Counted from the stretch's first letter, positions 24,323 through 33,481 are shown. The stretch is DNA of 61,011 nucleotides from an uncultured Eubacteriales bacterium (GCA_934445015.1 CAKSDJ010000003.1:1-61011), one strand, 5' to 3'. Translations and numbers: made by a program. The notes: generated from the sequence alone by a model not told the origin.

Positions 24323-24512
24323 TCTTTTTCTCCCCGTCAGAAATAATCTTTTTTATGCTTTTTTCAACTGTTTTTCTCGGCAGCATTACTTCATGGCCGC
24401 AACCGTTGCAAATAATTTTAAAATCCATACCTACACGCGACACCGTAAATGTGCTGCAACCGCAAGGGTGATTTTTTTTCATCAATATTACGTCGCCTAC
24501 GTTAATATTCAT
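24315..24512 (-). CDS. DUF951 family protein
   Basis: A 65-aa protein with NVGDVILMKKNHPCGC and IICNGCGHEVMLPR, so two Cys pairs (C-x-C and C-x-x-C) that could bind zinc. This is the DUF951 pattern, a small conserved Firmicutes protein of unknown function often found near translation or chromosome-partition genes. It is the first gene of the prfA operon; the ribosome site AAAAAGGAGG is strong. Coupling to prfA suggests a translation link, as inference. Confidence 0.88.
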   Translation of the reverse strand: MNINVGDVILMKKNHPCGCSTFTVSRVGMDFKIICNGCGHEVMLPRKTVEKSIKKIISDGEKKNV

Positions 24513-24654
24513 AACGCCGCCTCCTTTTTTGAATTCATCACATTATTATATCGCACTTAAGTGCCAAAGGCAATATTTTATTTGAATAATTTGTCATTCT
24601 ACTCACGGTAGAGTCGGTGATTTTATCAATAGAACGTCAAACTGTTAAGATAGA

Positions 24655-24683
24655 TTGCCTGTTTCTGTGATAACGCGTATAAT
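24655..24683 (+). promoter_or_regulatory. Promoter of the DegV gene
   Basis: TTGCCT, 17-bp spacer, TATAAT, 32 bp before the start codon. Confidence 0.6.
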
Positions 24684-24715
24684 AAGCATAACACTTTTGA
24701 AAAGGAGTTTTTTGT

Positions 24716-25570
24716 ATGCTAAATTATAAAATTGTTACAGATTCATCTTCGGATATTCATTTCTTTAACAAAACAGAGTTTGCGGTAGCACCGCTTAAAA
24801 TTGTTACCGATAATAAAGAATACATTGATAATCAGACCCTGAATGTGTCTGAAATGACAGACGACCTGTTAAAGTATGCGGGCAGATCATCTACATCGTG
24901 CCCGAGCACGGGCGAATGGCTTGCGGCATTCGGCGACGCCGAAAGAATTTTTTGTGTTACAATGACCGCTGCATTGTCAGGATGTTACAACGCAGCATGC
25001 GCGGCAAAGCAGATTTATGAGGAACTTCACCCCGACAGAAAAGTTTTTGTAATCAACTCGACTTCAACCGGACCGGGAATAAAACTTATTGTTGAAAAAA
25101 TATCAGAACTGATTTCAGGCGGAAAAGATTTTGAAGAAATATGCCAAGACATAACCGAGTATCAGAAAAAAACCGGGTTGCTGTTTATGCTTGAATCAAT
25201 GAAAAATCTTGTAAACAACGGCAGAGTAAGCAGCCTTGTTGCAAAAGCGGCAGGACTTTTGGGAATAAGAGTTATAGGAAAGGCAAGCAAAGAAGGTGAA
25301 TTAAAACCTCTTGATAAATGCCGCGGCGTATTAAAAACCTTATATTCATTTGAAGGTATAATGAAAAACGAAGGATTTTTGGGCGGCAAAGTAAGAATTG
25401 CTCACTGTTTTAATCAAAACTTTGCCGAGACATTAAAACAGGCATTGATAAGCAAATTCGGGAACGTTGATGTAGAAATTTATAACTGCGGAGGACTTTG
25501 CAGTTTTTATGCCGAAAAAGGCGGTATAATAGTCGGTTTTGAAAAGGGTAATTTAAACCCTGCGCTTTAA
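24716..25570 (+). CDS. DegV family fatty-acid-binding protein
   Basis: A 284-aa DegV protein. Family members bind a fatty acid between two domains and some act in a FakA/FakB fatty-acid kinase. The signatures are VTDSSSDI at the N-terminus, TSCPSTGEW (ligand-contact region) and INSTSTGPGIKLIVEKI, with LESMKNLVNNGRVS further on. Length is normal. It is a single-gene unit with its own promoter and is followed by two strong hairpins. No FakA is nearby. Confidence 0.92.
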   Translation: MLNYKIVTDSSSDIHFFNKTEFAVAPLKIVTDNKEYIDNQTLNVSEMTDDLLKYAGRSSTSCPSTGEWLAAFGDAERIFCVTMTAALSGCYNAACAAKQIYEELHPDRKVFVINSTSTGPGIKLIVEKISELISGGKDFEEICQDITEYQKKTGLLFMLESMKNLVNNGRVSSLVAKAAGLLGIRVIGKASKEGELKPLDKCRGVLKTLYSFEGIMKNEGFLGGKVRIAHCFNQNFAETLKQALISKFGNVDVEIYNCGGLCSFYAEKGGIIVGFEKGNLNPAL

Positions 25571-25586
25571 TTTTAAATACCACAAA

Positions 25587-25624
25587 CAAATGCGTAAGTC
25601 TGAAATTTCGGACTTACGCATTTG
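25587..25624 (+). terminator. Strong hairpin after the DegV gene
   Basis: CAAATGCGTAAGTC pairs exactly with GACTTACGCATTTG, and the 10-base centre can pair too. Followed by TTGCATAAAA rather than a full T-tract; it acts together with the next hairpin. Confidence 0.7.
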
Positions 25625-25630
25625 TTGCAT

Positions 25631-25674
25631 AAAAAAGTCAAGTCGTTTTGATATATAAACGACTTGACTTTTTT
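25631..25674. terminator. Bidirectional terminator between degV and nagA
   Basis: An exact 18-bp stem (25631-25648 / 25657-25674) with A-tract on one side and T-tract on the other and an 8-base loop. It can stop transcripts from both convergent genes. Confidence 0.9.
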
Positions 25675-25715
25675 TACTTTAAGTATAATCCAATTGCCCA
25701 AGTAAAACCCTGAAC

Positions 25716-26843
25716 TTACGGTTGTGCTGTTATCTGTAAATCTTTGTCAAATACAGTAAACTGGGCGTCATAATCTTTTTTAATTTTGCCTTTTGTTTTA
25801 AGCCCCATAACCCTTGCCGGGGTTTCGGTCATCATCTTTACGGCGTCGGCAAGTCCAATGCCTGATTTAACTGCGGTTCTGAGCAGAATATCACTTGTTG
25901 CGATACTGCCGGCAAACGCCGACCTGTCAAGCAATTTGGCAACGCCGTCTTCTATAACAAACGGAACGGGGCAATCTGTGTACTCTTTACCCTCTTCGCC
26001 TATGCCGCCGGGACGCAGTGAATCGGTTATAAGGCAAACGCGGTCGGCGCCCTTTAATTTTACAATCATTTTAAGCAGTTCATACGGCAGGTGGCAACCG
26101 TCGGCTATGGCTTCTACATATACATCGTCAAGCAGATACGCGCTTTCGACAATACCGAGATGCCTGAATCCGTTATGACGGGTTATTGTCGATGTGCAGG
26201 AATACAGATGTGTTATAAGGTTGTTGCCCTCAAGGTATGCACGGTAAACGTCATCATATTCAGCAGATGAATGTGCGGTCGCAGCGATTATGCCATTGTT
26301 ATTAAGCGCTTTTAAAAAGGCATTATCCTTATCTTTTTCGGGTGCGTAATCCCAGCGTGCAATTATATCACCGAATTCGCGCATTATTGATTCATACTCG
26401 TTCTTGTCAATATCGCGCACAATACCGGCAGGTTGACCGCCGCACATCTCAAGTGAAAAATACGGACCTTCAAGGTGAATACCGGGTATTTCCACCGCAC
26501 AATCATTTTTTATTGCGCGTGCGGTTTTAAGCACAGCCACCATTGTGTTGTAATCGGTAGCGCTGATTGTTGGGTACATAACCCTTGTGCCGTGCAGCGC
26601 GTGCACTTTGCAAGCAGTTTTAAACGCTTCGGGTGTCGCGTCAATAAATTCAGCCCCACCGCCGCCGTGGCAGTGCAATTCGATAAACCCCGGAGCAATA
26701 TAATTGCCCCTAAGGTCTGCCTTTTCACCTTTTATTTCGGACGTTTTGCAAACATCAATTATTTTGCCGTTGTCAGCCACAATATCATAGCCCTCGGTTA
26801 TAGTGCCATCGGTTATGATTTTGCCGTTTGTAAATATTCTCAT
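25716..26843 (-). CDS. nagA: N-acetylglucosamine-6-phosphate deacetylase
   Basis: A 375-aa amidohydrolase that converts GlcNAc-6-P to GlcN-6-P and acetate. Metal and catalytic motifs: ELHCHGGGG, IHLEGPYF (Glu ligand), TAHSSAEYDD (His), THLYSCTS and LITDSLRPGG with the catalytic Asp. It is the last gene of the nagB-led operon and overlaps the upstream oxidoreductase by 4 bp (ATGA type). THLYSC replaces the usual THLFNAM, a modest departure that could reflect a variant substrate. Confidence 0.93.
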   Translation of the reverse strand: MRIFTNGKIITDGTITEGYDIVADNGKIIDVCKTSEIKGEKADLRGNYIAPGFIELHCHGGGGAEFIDATPEAFKTACKVHALHGTRVMYPTISATDYNTMVAVLKTARAIKNDCAVEIPGIHLEGPYFSLEMCGGQPAGIVRDIDKNEYESIMREFGDIIARWDYAPEKDKDNAFLKALNNNGIIAATAHSSAEYDDVYRAYLEGNNLITHLYSCTSTITRHNGFRHLGIVESAYLLDDVYVEAIADGCHLPYELLKMIVKLKGADRVCLITDSLRPGGIGEEGKEYTDCPVPFVIEDGVAKLLDRSAFAGSIATSDILLRTAVKSGIGLADAVKMMTETPARVMGLKTKGKIKKDYDAQFTVFDKDLQITAQP

Positions 26844-27700
26844 TCTACAACAATTTCCCTTTTCTCTTTGTATGAGCGTTCTATTGCAGACAACAATTTT
26901 ACGGGATATACCAAGTCTTCATAAGTATTGGGCATAGTCTTGGTTTTTACCATTTCAATAAACTCATCAAACTCGTTTTTGAATGTATATACTACATCAT
27001 CACAGTAAGTACTGTACATATTGTTATCGGCAGTCATAAGGCTTGCGGTGTATCTGTAACTGTCAGTATAAAAACCGCAAACATCATAGTCGCCGTAATT
27101 AAATATAACGGTAACACGGTTTAAACTTTGATCCGGGCAAAAGGCAGTTACGGATTTTACGCTTCTGCCGAAAATTGTGGTCAGAATTTCGATAAGGTGC
27201 TGGGAGTAAAACCAAAAACCGCCGTAGTTGTTAATCATATTAACAGGGCAGGCAACAACACCGTTTTTAACTTTCTTTGATTTTGCCATACGGGCAAGTG
27301 ATTTTATTTCATCAATAAATTTAAGGCATGAACCGCCGCACAAAAGCGCACCGTTTTCTTTAGCGACACGGGCGAGTTCTTCGGCATTTTCAACATTTGC
27401 ACAAAACGGTTTATCTATGAAACACGGTATGCCTGCTTTTACATAAGGCATAGCGTATTTATAGTGATTGTCGCCGTGACGTGCAGTTATAACAACGCCG
27501 TCGACCTTACCTACAAATTCATCCGGAGATGAAGCGGCGTATGTGGCGTAGCCTTTATCTATAATGCGTTTTACAGCATCCTCTTCATCACTGTATATGC
27601 CCACAACCTCAATATCGCCGTAAAGTTCGGGATTTTCTTTCATAAGTTCGCCGAAAGCGTCTGCGTGTGAATTTTCTACGCCAAGCATTGCAATTTTCAT
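26840..27700 (-). CDS. Gfo/Idh/MocA family oxidoreductase (short)
   Basis: A 286-aa NAD(P)-dependent sugar dehydrogenase-like protein. The N-terminal Rossmann part starts IAMLGVENSHADAFGEL, so the usual GxGxxG is replaced by GVENSH. The conserved family motif is IDKPFCANVENAEE (consensus EKP). The C-terminal part is shorter than in typical members. The substrate is unknown. It overlaps nagA by 4 bp, and the other Gfo/Idh/MocA gene lies 32 bp upstream, so two different oxidoreductases act in the amino-sugar operon. The altered nucleotide loop may mean weaker cofactor binding or a different cofactor position. Confidence 0.85.
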   Translation of the reverse strand: MKIAMLGVENSHADAFGELMKENPELYGDIEVVGIYSDEEDAVKRIIDKGYATYAASSPDEFVGKVDGVVITARHGDNHYKYAMPYVKAGIPCFIDKPFCANVENAEELARVAKENGALLCGGSCLKFIDEIKSLARMAKSKKVKNGVVACPVNMINNYGGFWFYSQHLIEILTTIFGRSVKSVTAFCPDQSLNRVTVIFNYGDYDVCGFYTDSYRYTASLMTADNNMYSTYCDDVVYTFKNEFDEFIEMVKTKTMPNTYEDLVYPVKLLSAIERSYKEKREIVVE

Positions 27701-27732
27701 AACTATTTCTCCTTAAATGCTATTATAAAAAT

Positions 27733-28800
27733 TTAAACTGTCTTTACATCCAACGGATTTTGTGAACGGATAAGGTCGATAACCTTAAATTGCTTAAGCA
27801 CCTGATAAGGTGTGATCTCCATAGGTTTGCCGTTTACAAGATTATCATAAATCATATCATAATATTTTTGTACGGCAACATTGAATGAAGAACCGTTGAG
27901 GTCTATGTGCTCCTCTTTCCAATCGAGTTTTTCGCTGCAATACGCCGGGGTGCGCTCCTCAGTGAAAAGGGGCTCCAATGTAAGTTCGTGCTTGGGTGCT
28001 GTTTCAGGATCAAAGTACTTGTAATCAATTGTGCTCATTGTAGCTTTCAATGAACCGTACTGACAGTGAACAACATACAAAGGTCCGTTATAAGCATTGC
28101 ATTTTGAAAGTTCAATATCGATCAATGGTTTGCCGGGCGCCGTTAATATAATTTTTGCATAATCTTCCGCATCACCGTAGGTATTAACTCGGTCAAGTTT
28201 TGAAAATACGCTTATATCGCTGTCAAAACCTAAAATATTTATAGCCTGATCAAGCGGGTGCGGGCCGGTATTTCTAACTTCGCCGCCGTTATAACCCTGA
28301 TAAGTCTGCCAATCCCAACGGCGTGAAAAACCTGAAAATGAAATTGTATACTGTATCGGTTTTCCGAGTTTGCCATCGGCAATAATCTTTTGAAGTTCGG
28401 TATAATAAGGCGCAAAGCGTGATTGCTGAAATACGTTAAGCATTTTTCCGCTTTTTTCTGCTGCGTCTACCACACGGGCACATTCCTCATAATTTTTGGC
28501 AAAAGGCTTTTCGCATACCACATTAAAACCGTGCTTTAACAAATCGATTGTAATATCTGCGTGCATATGCGAGAACGTGCTGTTTACAACAAAGTCAATA
28601 TCATCTCTGCCTAAAAGTTCGCGATAGTCTGCGTATATATCGCAGCCCCACTCCTCTTTTGCGCGTATTCTGCGCTCCTCAAGGGCGTCTACAACCGCAA
28701 CAACATTATACTTTGTGTTAAGGTCGCTTTTAAAGAATTCGCCGTGTATATCGCGGCCGCTTCTGCCCTGTCCTATAATTGCAACATTGAGTTTTTTCAT
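27733..28800 (-). CDS. Gfo/Idh/MocA family oxidoreductase
   Basis: A 355-aa full-length family member. The Rossmann start is NVAIIGQGRSGRDIHG, with CEKPFAKNYEECARVV carrying the EKP motif (catalytic Lys), and a C-terminal alpha/beta domain with NTGPHPLDQAINILG, whose His is the usual catalytic or ligand residue. Such enzymes oxidise sugar hydroxyls, often at C3. It lies 3 bp after the sugar isomerase gene (a stop-start near-overlap) in the nagB operon, which suggests a metabolite passed between the two. Confidence 0.9.
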   Translation of the reverse strand: MKKLNVAIIGQGRSGRDIHGEFFKSDLNTKYNVVAVVDALEERRIRAKEEWGCDIYADYRELLGRDDIDFVVNSTFSHMHADITIDLLKHGFNVVCEKPFAKNYEECARVVDAAEKSGKMLNVFQQSRFAPYYTELQKIIADGKLGKPIQYTISFSGFSRRWDWQTYQGYNGGEVRNTGPHPLDQAINILGFDSDISVFSKLDRVNTYGDAEDYAKIILTAPGKPLIDIELSKCNAYNGPLYVVHCQYGSLKATMSTIDYKYFDPETAPKHELTLEPLFTEERTPAYCSEKLDWKEEHIDLNGSSFNVAVQKYYDMIYDNLVNGKPMEITPYQVLKQFKVIDLIRSQNPLDVKTV

Positions 28801-28803
28801 AAT

Positions 28804-29667
28804 CTAATCCTCCTGACAAGATTTAATAATTTTAATAAGTTCGATAATGCTTTCTTCGCTTGCATCATACGCGCCCAACGAAAAATCATTACCGCCCGGA
28901 TGTTTTAACTGCTCTTCGGTGAGTTCAATGTTTTTTCGATAATGGGTCTCAAGCATTACGTTGCCGCTGTAACCGTCGCCGATTAAACGGCTGAAAAGTT
29001 TTTTGTAATCGACAAGCCCCGTACCGACTTTTACGCCGTCGGGTTTGCCGTTTATTATGTCCGCATCTTTTATGTGTATGTGTGCAAGATAATCTTTTAC
29101 GCTGTCGTAAGCGTTTTCACTCGCACGGCCTGTAACCCAGATTTCATTACCGGGATCAAAAAGCACTTTTATATATGGGCTGTTTATCTCTTTTGCAAGC
29201 TGAGCGGTAAGCGCCGGAGTATTGCTGTTTACCGACGGGTCGGCTTCAATAACACAAATTATATTGTATTTTTTACATATCTCAACTATTTTTTTGTATT
29301 TTTCGGCACGCTCTTTAACAGTTGCATCGCATTTCCAAAAATCAAATCCGCGTATCATACGTGCACCTATCCGGTTTGCCGTTTGCGCGCATTTTTCAAA
29401 GTTTGAAATATGTTCGGCTATTGCCTTTTCGTCATTGAAATCACACTTAAAAAGCGGAGCCGAAACAGCGCATACCTCTAAATCATACTGCTTTGAGGCA
29501 TCAATTATATCGGCTATATCACGGTCGGTGAAATCAAACGGAGAATTACCGTTTACCGAACGCACCTCCATACAGTCGAGTGAGTGCTTTTTGCAAAACC
29601 GTGCCGCTTCAAAAATATCCTGTGTTACTTCATCGGTAATAACACCGAGTTTAAACGGTATGTTCAT
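28804..29667 (-). CDS. Sugar phosphate isomerase/epimerase-like TIM barrel
   Basis: A 287-aa protein of the xylose isomerase-like (AP endonuclease 2) superfamily. Metal-ligand strands are visible: CVIEADPS (Glu), VLFDPGNE (Asp), HIHIKDAD (His/Asp) and VMLETHYRK (Glu). Members isomerise sugars or, in keto-sugar pathways, process 3-keto intermediates. The start at 29667 is chosen because AAAGGGTGAT lies 7 bases ahead; the ATG at 29691 precedes that site. It lies between nagB and a Gfo/Idh/MocA gene, a partnership common for this family. Confidence 0.85.
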   Translation of the reverse strand: MNIPFKLGVITDEVTQDIFEAARFCKKHSLDCMEVRSVNGNSPFDFTDRDIADIIDASKQYDLEVCAVSAPLFKCDFNDEKAIAEHISNFEKCAQTANRIGARMIRGFDFWKCDATVKERAEKYKKIVEICKKYNIICVIEADPSVNSNTPALTAQLAKEINSPYIKVLFDPGNEIWVTGRASENAYDSVKDYLAHIHIKDADIINGKPDGVKVGTGLVDYKKLFSRLIGDGYSGNVMLETHYRKNIELTEEQLKHPGGNDFSLGAYDASEESIIELIKIIKSCQED

Positions 29668-29687
29668 AAATTTATCACCCTTTAAAA

Positions 29688-30428
29688 TCAAAGCAATTTT
29701 TTTGCGCTGTCACTGTCGCAATACATAATTGCATTATCGTGGCGTCTTAATATTGTTGCCGGGCACTTGTCGGTAACATCAAGCGTAACGGTGCTGTAAA
29801 CCGCGTCTGCCTTTGTTGCCGCCGGAACAGCGCAAAACATATAATCTGCGCTTGTCAGCTGGGGTATCGTAAGCGTATACGCATACTCGGGAACATCATC
29901 AAAAGTTTTGAAGCAACCGTCGTGAACCTGCTGCATACGGCAAACATCATCAAGTTTTGCACGCTTTATGCGTACGGGGTCGTTAAAGTCTGCCACGCCC
30001 GGGTCGTTAAACGCAATGTGCCCGTTTTCGCCTATGCCGAGGCAAACAATATCAATATGGTTTTGTGCCAAAAGCTGCTCATAGTCAAGACCGTAATCCG
30101 CAACATAATAAACTTTGTTGAACGGAACCCTGTTAAATATATGCTCGTTCAAATAATTGCCGAAACTCTGTGCGTCTTCTTTTTTGAGACCCTCATATTC
30201 ATCCATATGAAAAGCATTTACGCGGCTCCAGTCAATGGGTTTTTTAATAAGATTTTCAAGAACCTCATTTTGCGAAGGAGCAGCGGCAAAAATCATATTT
30301 ATGCTGTCTTTTTTTTCAAGCAGGCGCTTCATACAGTCATAAATATCATTTGCGGCAGCCTCGCCCATCAAAGCACGGTTTTCATAAATATTAACCGTCA
30401 GTTTGTCTTTTTTTAAACTTTTAAGCAT
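29688..30428 (-). CDS. nagB: Glucosamine-6-phosphate deaminase
   Basis: A 246-aa enzyme converting GlcN-6-P to fructose-6-P and ammonia. Conserved motifs: FHMDEYEGL (catalytic Asp) and CLGIGENGHIAFNDPG (substrate loop with the His). The frame is open to 30518, but the Met at 30428 has GAGGTG 6-7 bases ahead and gives the usual family length. It is the first gene of a five-gene operon ending with nagA. A TTGATT-16-TATAAT promoter lies upstream, with a large palindrome over its -35. Confidence 0.9.
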   Translation of the reverse strand: MLKSLKKDKLTVNIYENRALMGEAAANDIYDCMKRLLEKKDSINMIFAAAPSQNEVLENLIKKPIDWSRVNAFHMDEYEGLKKEDAQSFGNYLNEHIFNRVPFNKVYYVADYGLDYEQLLAQNHIDIVCLGIGENGHIAFNDPGVADFNDPVRIKRAKLDDVCRMQQVHDGCFKTFDDVPEYAYTLTIPQLTSADYMFCAVPAATKADAVYSTVTLDVTDKCPATILRRHDNAIMYCDSDSAKKLL

Positions 30429-30462
30429 TAACAACACCTCAAGGTCTTTTTTATTTAAGTTC

Positions 30463-30540
30463 ATTATACACTCGTTGTATTTGCAATCAAATTGCAAATA
30501 CAAACAAATATATTGCAAAAATAGTCATTGTGTGTATAAT
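30463..30540. promoter_or_regulatory. Divergent promoters and 29-bp palindrome (nagB / AraC)
   Basis: Leftward: TTGATT (30485-30490), 16 bp, TATAAT (30463-30468). Rightward: TTGCAA (30513-30518), 16 bp, TATAAT (30535-30540). A perfect palindrome with 13-bp arms TTGTATTTGCAAT / ATTGCAAATACAA and CAA centre (30475-30503) covers the leftward -35. A further ATTGCAAA half-site lies on the rightward -35. The layout suggests that the divergent AraC protein binds here and controls both promoters. Confidence 0.8.
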
Positions 30541-30557
30541 AATAATCGGTGATATTT

Positions 30558-31385
30558 ATGAAGAAAAATAAAAAGGTTGTATACCGTGATGATTTGCTGT
30601 ATATGCATCACACGCTTACAATAGATCCCGACACGGATGACTTTTCATTTAAGAGTCACTCGCACAATATGATAGAAATATATTATTTTTTGCGCGGCAA
30701 CGCAAACTTTGCGGTTGAGGGCAATATTTTTAAACTTGAGCGCGGCAATATTGTAGTTATGGCAAGCGGTCAGACGCACAATTTATTGCTTAAGCCGTCA
30801 ACTGTTTATGAGCGTATGGCGCTGCTTATAGACACGGCGGCAACGCCCCCCGAATTTGAAAGCATAAGCGAACAGATTTATAAGGGTCACAATCTTTTTA
30901 CCCTCACAAAACCGGAGCAAATCTGGTTTGAAGAAAGTTTTTCACTTATATCAAAAGTGTCGCCCGAACTGCAGAAAAACCTAATTTTTTCATTTTCTTC
31001 TATGATATTTTCAATGCTTTCTACAAAGTTAAACCGTGTAACAACGCCGAATATAAACGATGACATTATTAAAAAAGCGGTTAACTACATAAACAAAAAT
31101 TTATCGGATGAATTAAGCCTCGAAATAATTGCAAACGCAATTTATTGCAGCAAAGTATCGCTAAACCGAAAGTTTCATGAAATTATGGGCTGCACCGTTT
31201 GGAATTACGTGATGCGCAGGCGGATTTACAGCGCAAGACAAAAACTGTTTTTTACCGGCAGTGTAAATGACGCTTTTGAAAAAAGCGGTTTTAAAGACTA
31301 CTCTTCATTTTTTAAAGCATATAAAAAAATTATCGGCGTATCGCCGTCAGAAGACCTTAAAATGCATCGTGTAAACAGAACATAA
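30558..31385 (+). CDS. AraC family transcriptional regulator
   Basis: A 275-aa regulator. The N-terminal cupin-like sensing domain has SHSHNMIEIYYFLRGNANF; the C-terminal double HTH has LSLEIIANAIYCSKVSLNRK and NDAFEKSGFKDYSSFFKAYK. The start ATG (30558) has only a weak GGTGAT ribosome site. It is divergent from the amino-sugar operon with a shared 129-bp promoter region, so it is the likely activator of nagB-nagA; the ligand is probably an amino sugar or its phosphate. Confidence 0.92.
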   Translation: MKKNKKVVYRDDLLYMHHTLTIDPDTDDFSFKSHSHNMIEIYYFLRGNANFAVEGNIFKLERGNIVVMASGQTHNLLLKPSTVYERMALLIDTAATPPEFESISEQIYKGHNLFTLTKPEQIWFEESFSLISKVSPELQKNLIFSFSSMIFSMLSTKLNRVTTPNINDDIIKKAVNYINKNLSDELSLEIIANAIYCSKVSLNRKFHEIMGCTVWNYVMRRRIYSARQKLFFTGSVNDAFEKSGFKDYSSFFKAYKKIIGVSPSEDLKMHRVNRT

Positions 31386-31406
31386 GATTAAAAATTAAAA
31401 TAAAAA

Positions 31407-31446
31407 GACATCACCCCTCTGTTTAAGAGCAGGTGATGCCTTTTTT
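31407..31446. terminator. Terminator between the AraC gene and the propeller gene
   Basis: CATCACC / GGTGATG stem with a 16-base loop, followed by CCTTTTTT on the plus strand and preceded by an A-rich tract that could serve the minus-strand gene. Confidence 0.75.
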
Positions 31447-31449
31447 GTA

Positions 31450-33420
31450 CTAAAACTCGATTTTGTTTATTTGCAAAAACGTATTTATGTCATAAACCGA
31501 AAGTGTATTTGGCGTAACTATATAAATTGCGTCATTGATAAAAAGCGCCCTTACATTTTCTATATTGCTGTTGTCTTTAAATTCAAGGGTTGCCGCCCTT
31601 TCAAAAGCGTTATCGGTATGTTTGTAAATCAAGTACTTTGTATGACCGTAATTATCGCCCGACGCAAAGCCTATAAGATTTTTAGTAGGTGATACAAGCA
31701 TTGCCTTATGATTCCAGAGTGCCGGTGAATAGTTATAGCCCTCAACAGCGGTTTTGTCGCTCTCGAATACATCCGACGGATCACTTATATTAAACATTGA
31801 AAGTTTCAAGCTGCTTGTTATGCCTGTTTTTGCATCTGCCTCCTGGCCGAACCCCAAAAGCAATCCGTCGCCGTAAGGATACATATATTCGGAAAATCCT
31901 GTTATTTTAAGTTCGCCTAAAATTTTTGGATTTTGCGGATCTGTAAGGTCGGCACTGAAAAGCGGATCTGTTTGCCTGAAGGTTACAAAGTATGCAATAT
32001 CGCCCATAAACCTAACGGAATATACCTCTTCGCCGCGTGCAAGGTCGCTTATTGTGCCTACCGTTTTCAGCGAACCGTCAAGTACGCTAAGTTTTGCAAA
32101 AGTATCGCTTGAATAAGTTGCAATTCCGGATGTTGTATTTGCAAAGTTTGTTACGGATTCAGTAACTTCATATACAGTAGTTACAAATCTGAAATAACCG
32201 TTGTATTCGTCTATAAAAAACTGATTTTCAAGTTCGCCGTCAATATCGCCCGAAGCTTTATAGTTTATTTTTCCGTTGTTTATTTCAAGGCGTGATACTG
32301 TGGTTTTAGTCTGTGAATATTTGTCGGTTTTAACGTCCTCAGCACTTATAAAATAGGAGTTTGTCAGTATTATGTTATCCTTGCTGCAATATATGCTTTC
32401 TGAACCGCCGAGCAAACTTGCGGTGTCGCTAAGCGCACCGTCCTTGTAATTATACGCGCCAACAACCGTGTACATATTTTCACAGTTTTCTTCACTGAAA
32501 CAGTAAATTCTATCGGCGGGAACTGTTTTTAAGGTATCATTGCATACAACCCCGGGTACAAACGTTGCGGGTTCGTCTTTGTTTATCAAATCAAGGTTTA
32601 TATAACAGTTTGAAATCAGATAAACATAATCGTCTACCATACGCGCAGAATTGTATACACCGTCCTGACTGCATTCTGCAATTTTTTGCGGTGCCGAAGC
32701 GTCGCTTACGTCGTAAATTGTAAACGATACCGATTGTTTATATCTGTTTTCATAATTGCTTTTTAAAATTATAAGCCGGTCGTTTTTTATAAACATTTCA
32801 CCAAACTGATAATCTTGATCATCTGAAATTTTTGTTTGGCTCAGAAGCGCAGATTTTTCGCCGTCTGCCTTAAAAATACGCAAATCGGCATCAGTGATAC
32901 TGTAAATATATTTGCCGTCGGTTTTGACTATATCGGATTCGCTTACGCCGTCAACCTGCTCGGTAGTGTCTGAATAATCGTTTTTAATGTCGACGGCTGA
33001 TTCCTGCGTGTTTTTTGACGAGCTGCCGGTATTTGCGGTTGAACCTGCGCCGGTTGTGGGTTTTGAGGCGGAATCTATATACCTTTCATCTACGGCACCG
33101 TCAAATTTTTCATTGCCGGACCTTAAATATTTGTTGTTGCTCTTGCTTAATATTTTATAAATTTTATTGTATGAATTTACAACCGAAAGAGTTTTTACAC
33201 TGTCGGACTTTTTTAAGGTTATTGTGTTGTGCGGTATGAACAACGCGCACAAAACGATTGCCGCGCACGCAACTGCCGCAAATGCAACCCGCCACACAAC
33301 TGCCGGATTTTTTGCCGAATGTTTATGCTCTTTCATTTTGATTTTTTCCGATATTTCGGACCTTATCTGCTCGCTCGGAGTAATGGCATCCATTGCCTTT
33401 TTATAGTTTTCTTCAAACAT
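31450..33420 (-). CDS. Membrane-anchored beta-propeller protein, likely anti-sigma partner
   Basis: A 656-aa protein. The first 30 residues (FEENYKKAMDAITPSEQI) are the short cytoplasmic segment found in proteins encoded with ECF sigma factors. Then come a membrane helix (VWRVAFAAVACAAIVLCALF), a Ser/Thr linker, and a large outside domain of the Beta_propell family (PF09826), with repeated strands such as ESDIVKTDGKYIYSITDADL. The start at 33420 has GGGAGG 8 bases ahead; the ATG at 33453 lies before it. The sigma gene lies 61 bp upstream. The likely role is to hold the sigma factor and sense an envelope signal; this is inferred from gene order and layout. Confidence 0.85.
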   Translation of the reverse strand: MFEENYKKAMDAITPSEQIRSEISEKIKMKEHKHSAKNPAVVWRVAFAAVACAAIVLCALFIPHNTITLKKSDSVKTLSVVNSYNKIYKILSKSNNKYLRSGNEKFDGAVDERYIDSASKPTTGAGSTANTGSSSKNTQESAVDIKNDYSDTTEQVDGVSESDIVKTDGKYIYSITDADLRIFKADGEKSALLSQTKISDDQDYQFGEMFIKNDRLIILKSNYENRYKQSVSFTIYDVSDASAPQKIAECSQDGVYNSARMVDDYVYLISNCYINLDLINKDEPATFVPGVVCNDTLKTVPADRIYCFSEENCENMYTVVGAYNYKDGALSDTASLLGGSESIYCSKDNIILTNSYFISAEDVKTDKYSQTKTTVSRLEINNGKINYKASGDIDGELENQFFIDEYNGYFRFVTTVYEVTESVTNFANTTSGIATYSSDTFAKLSVLDGSLKTVGTISDLARGEEVYSVRFMGDIAYFVTFRQTDPLFSADLTDPQNPKILGELKITGFSEYMYPYGDGLLLGFGQEADAKTGITSSLKLSMFNISDPSDVFESDKTAVEGYNYSPALWNHKAMLVSPTKNLIGFASGDNYGHTKYLIYKHTDNAFERAATLEFKDNSNIENVRALFINDAIYIVTPNTLSVYDINTFLQINKIEF

Positions 33421-33481
33421 AAAGTGTACCTCCCTTAAGTGTTGACACAGCAAAGCGGGTTTAAAAATTACATTTACGCAT

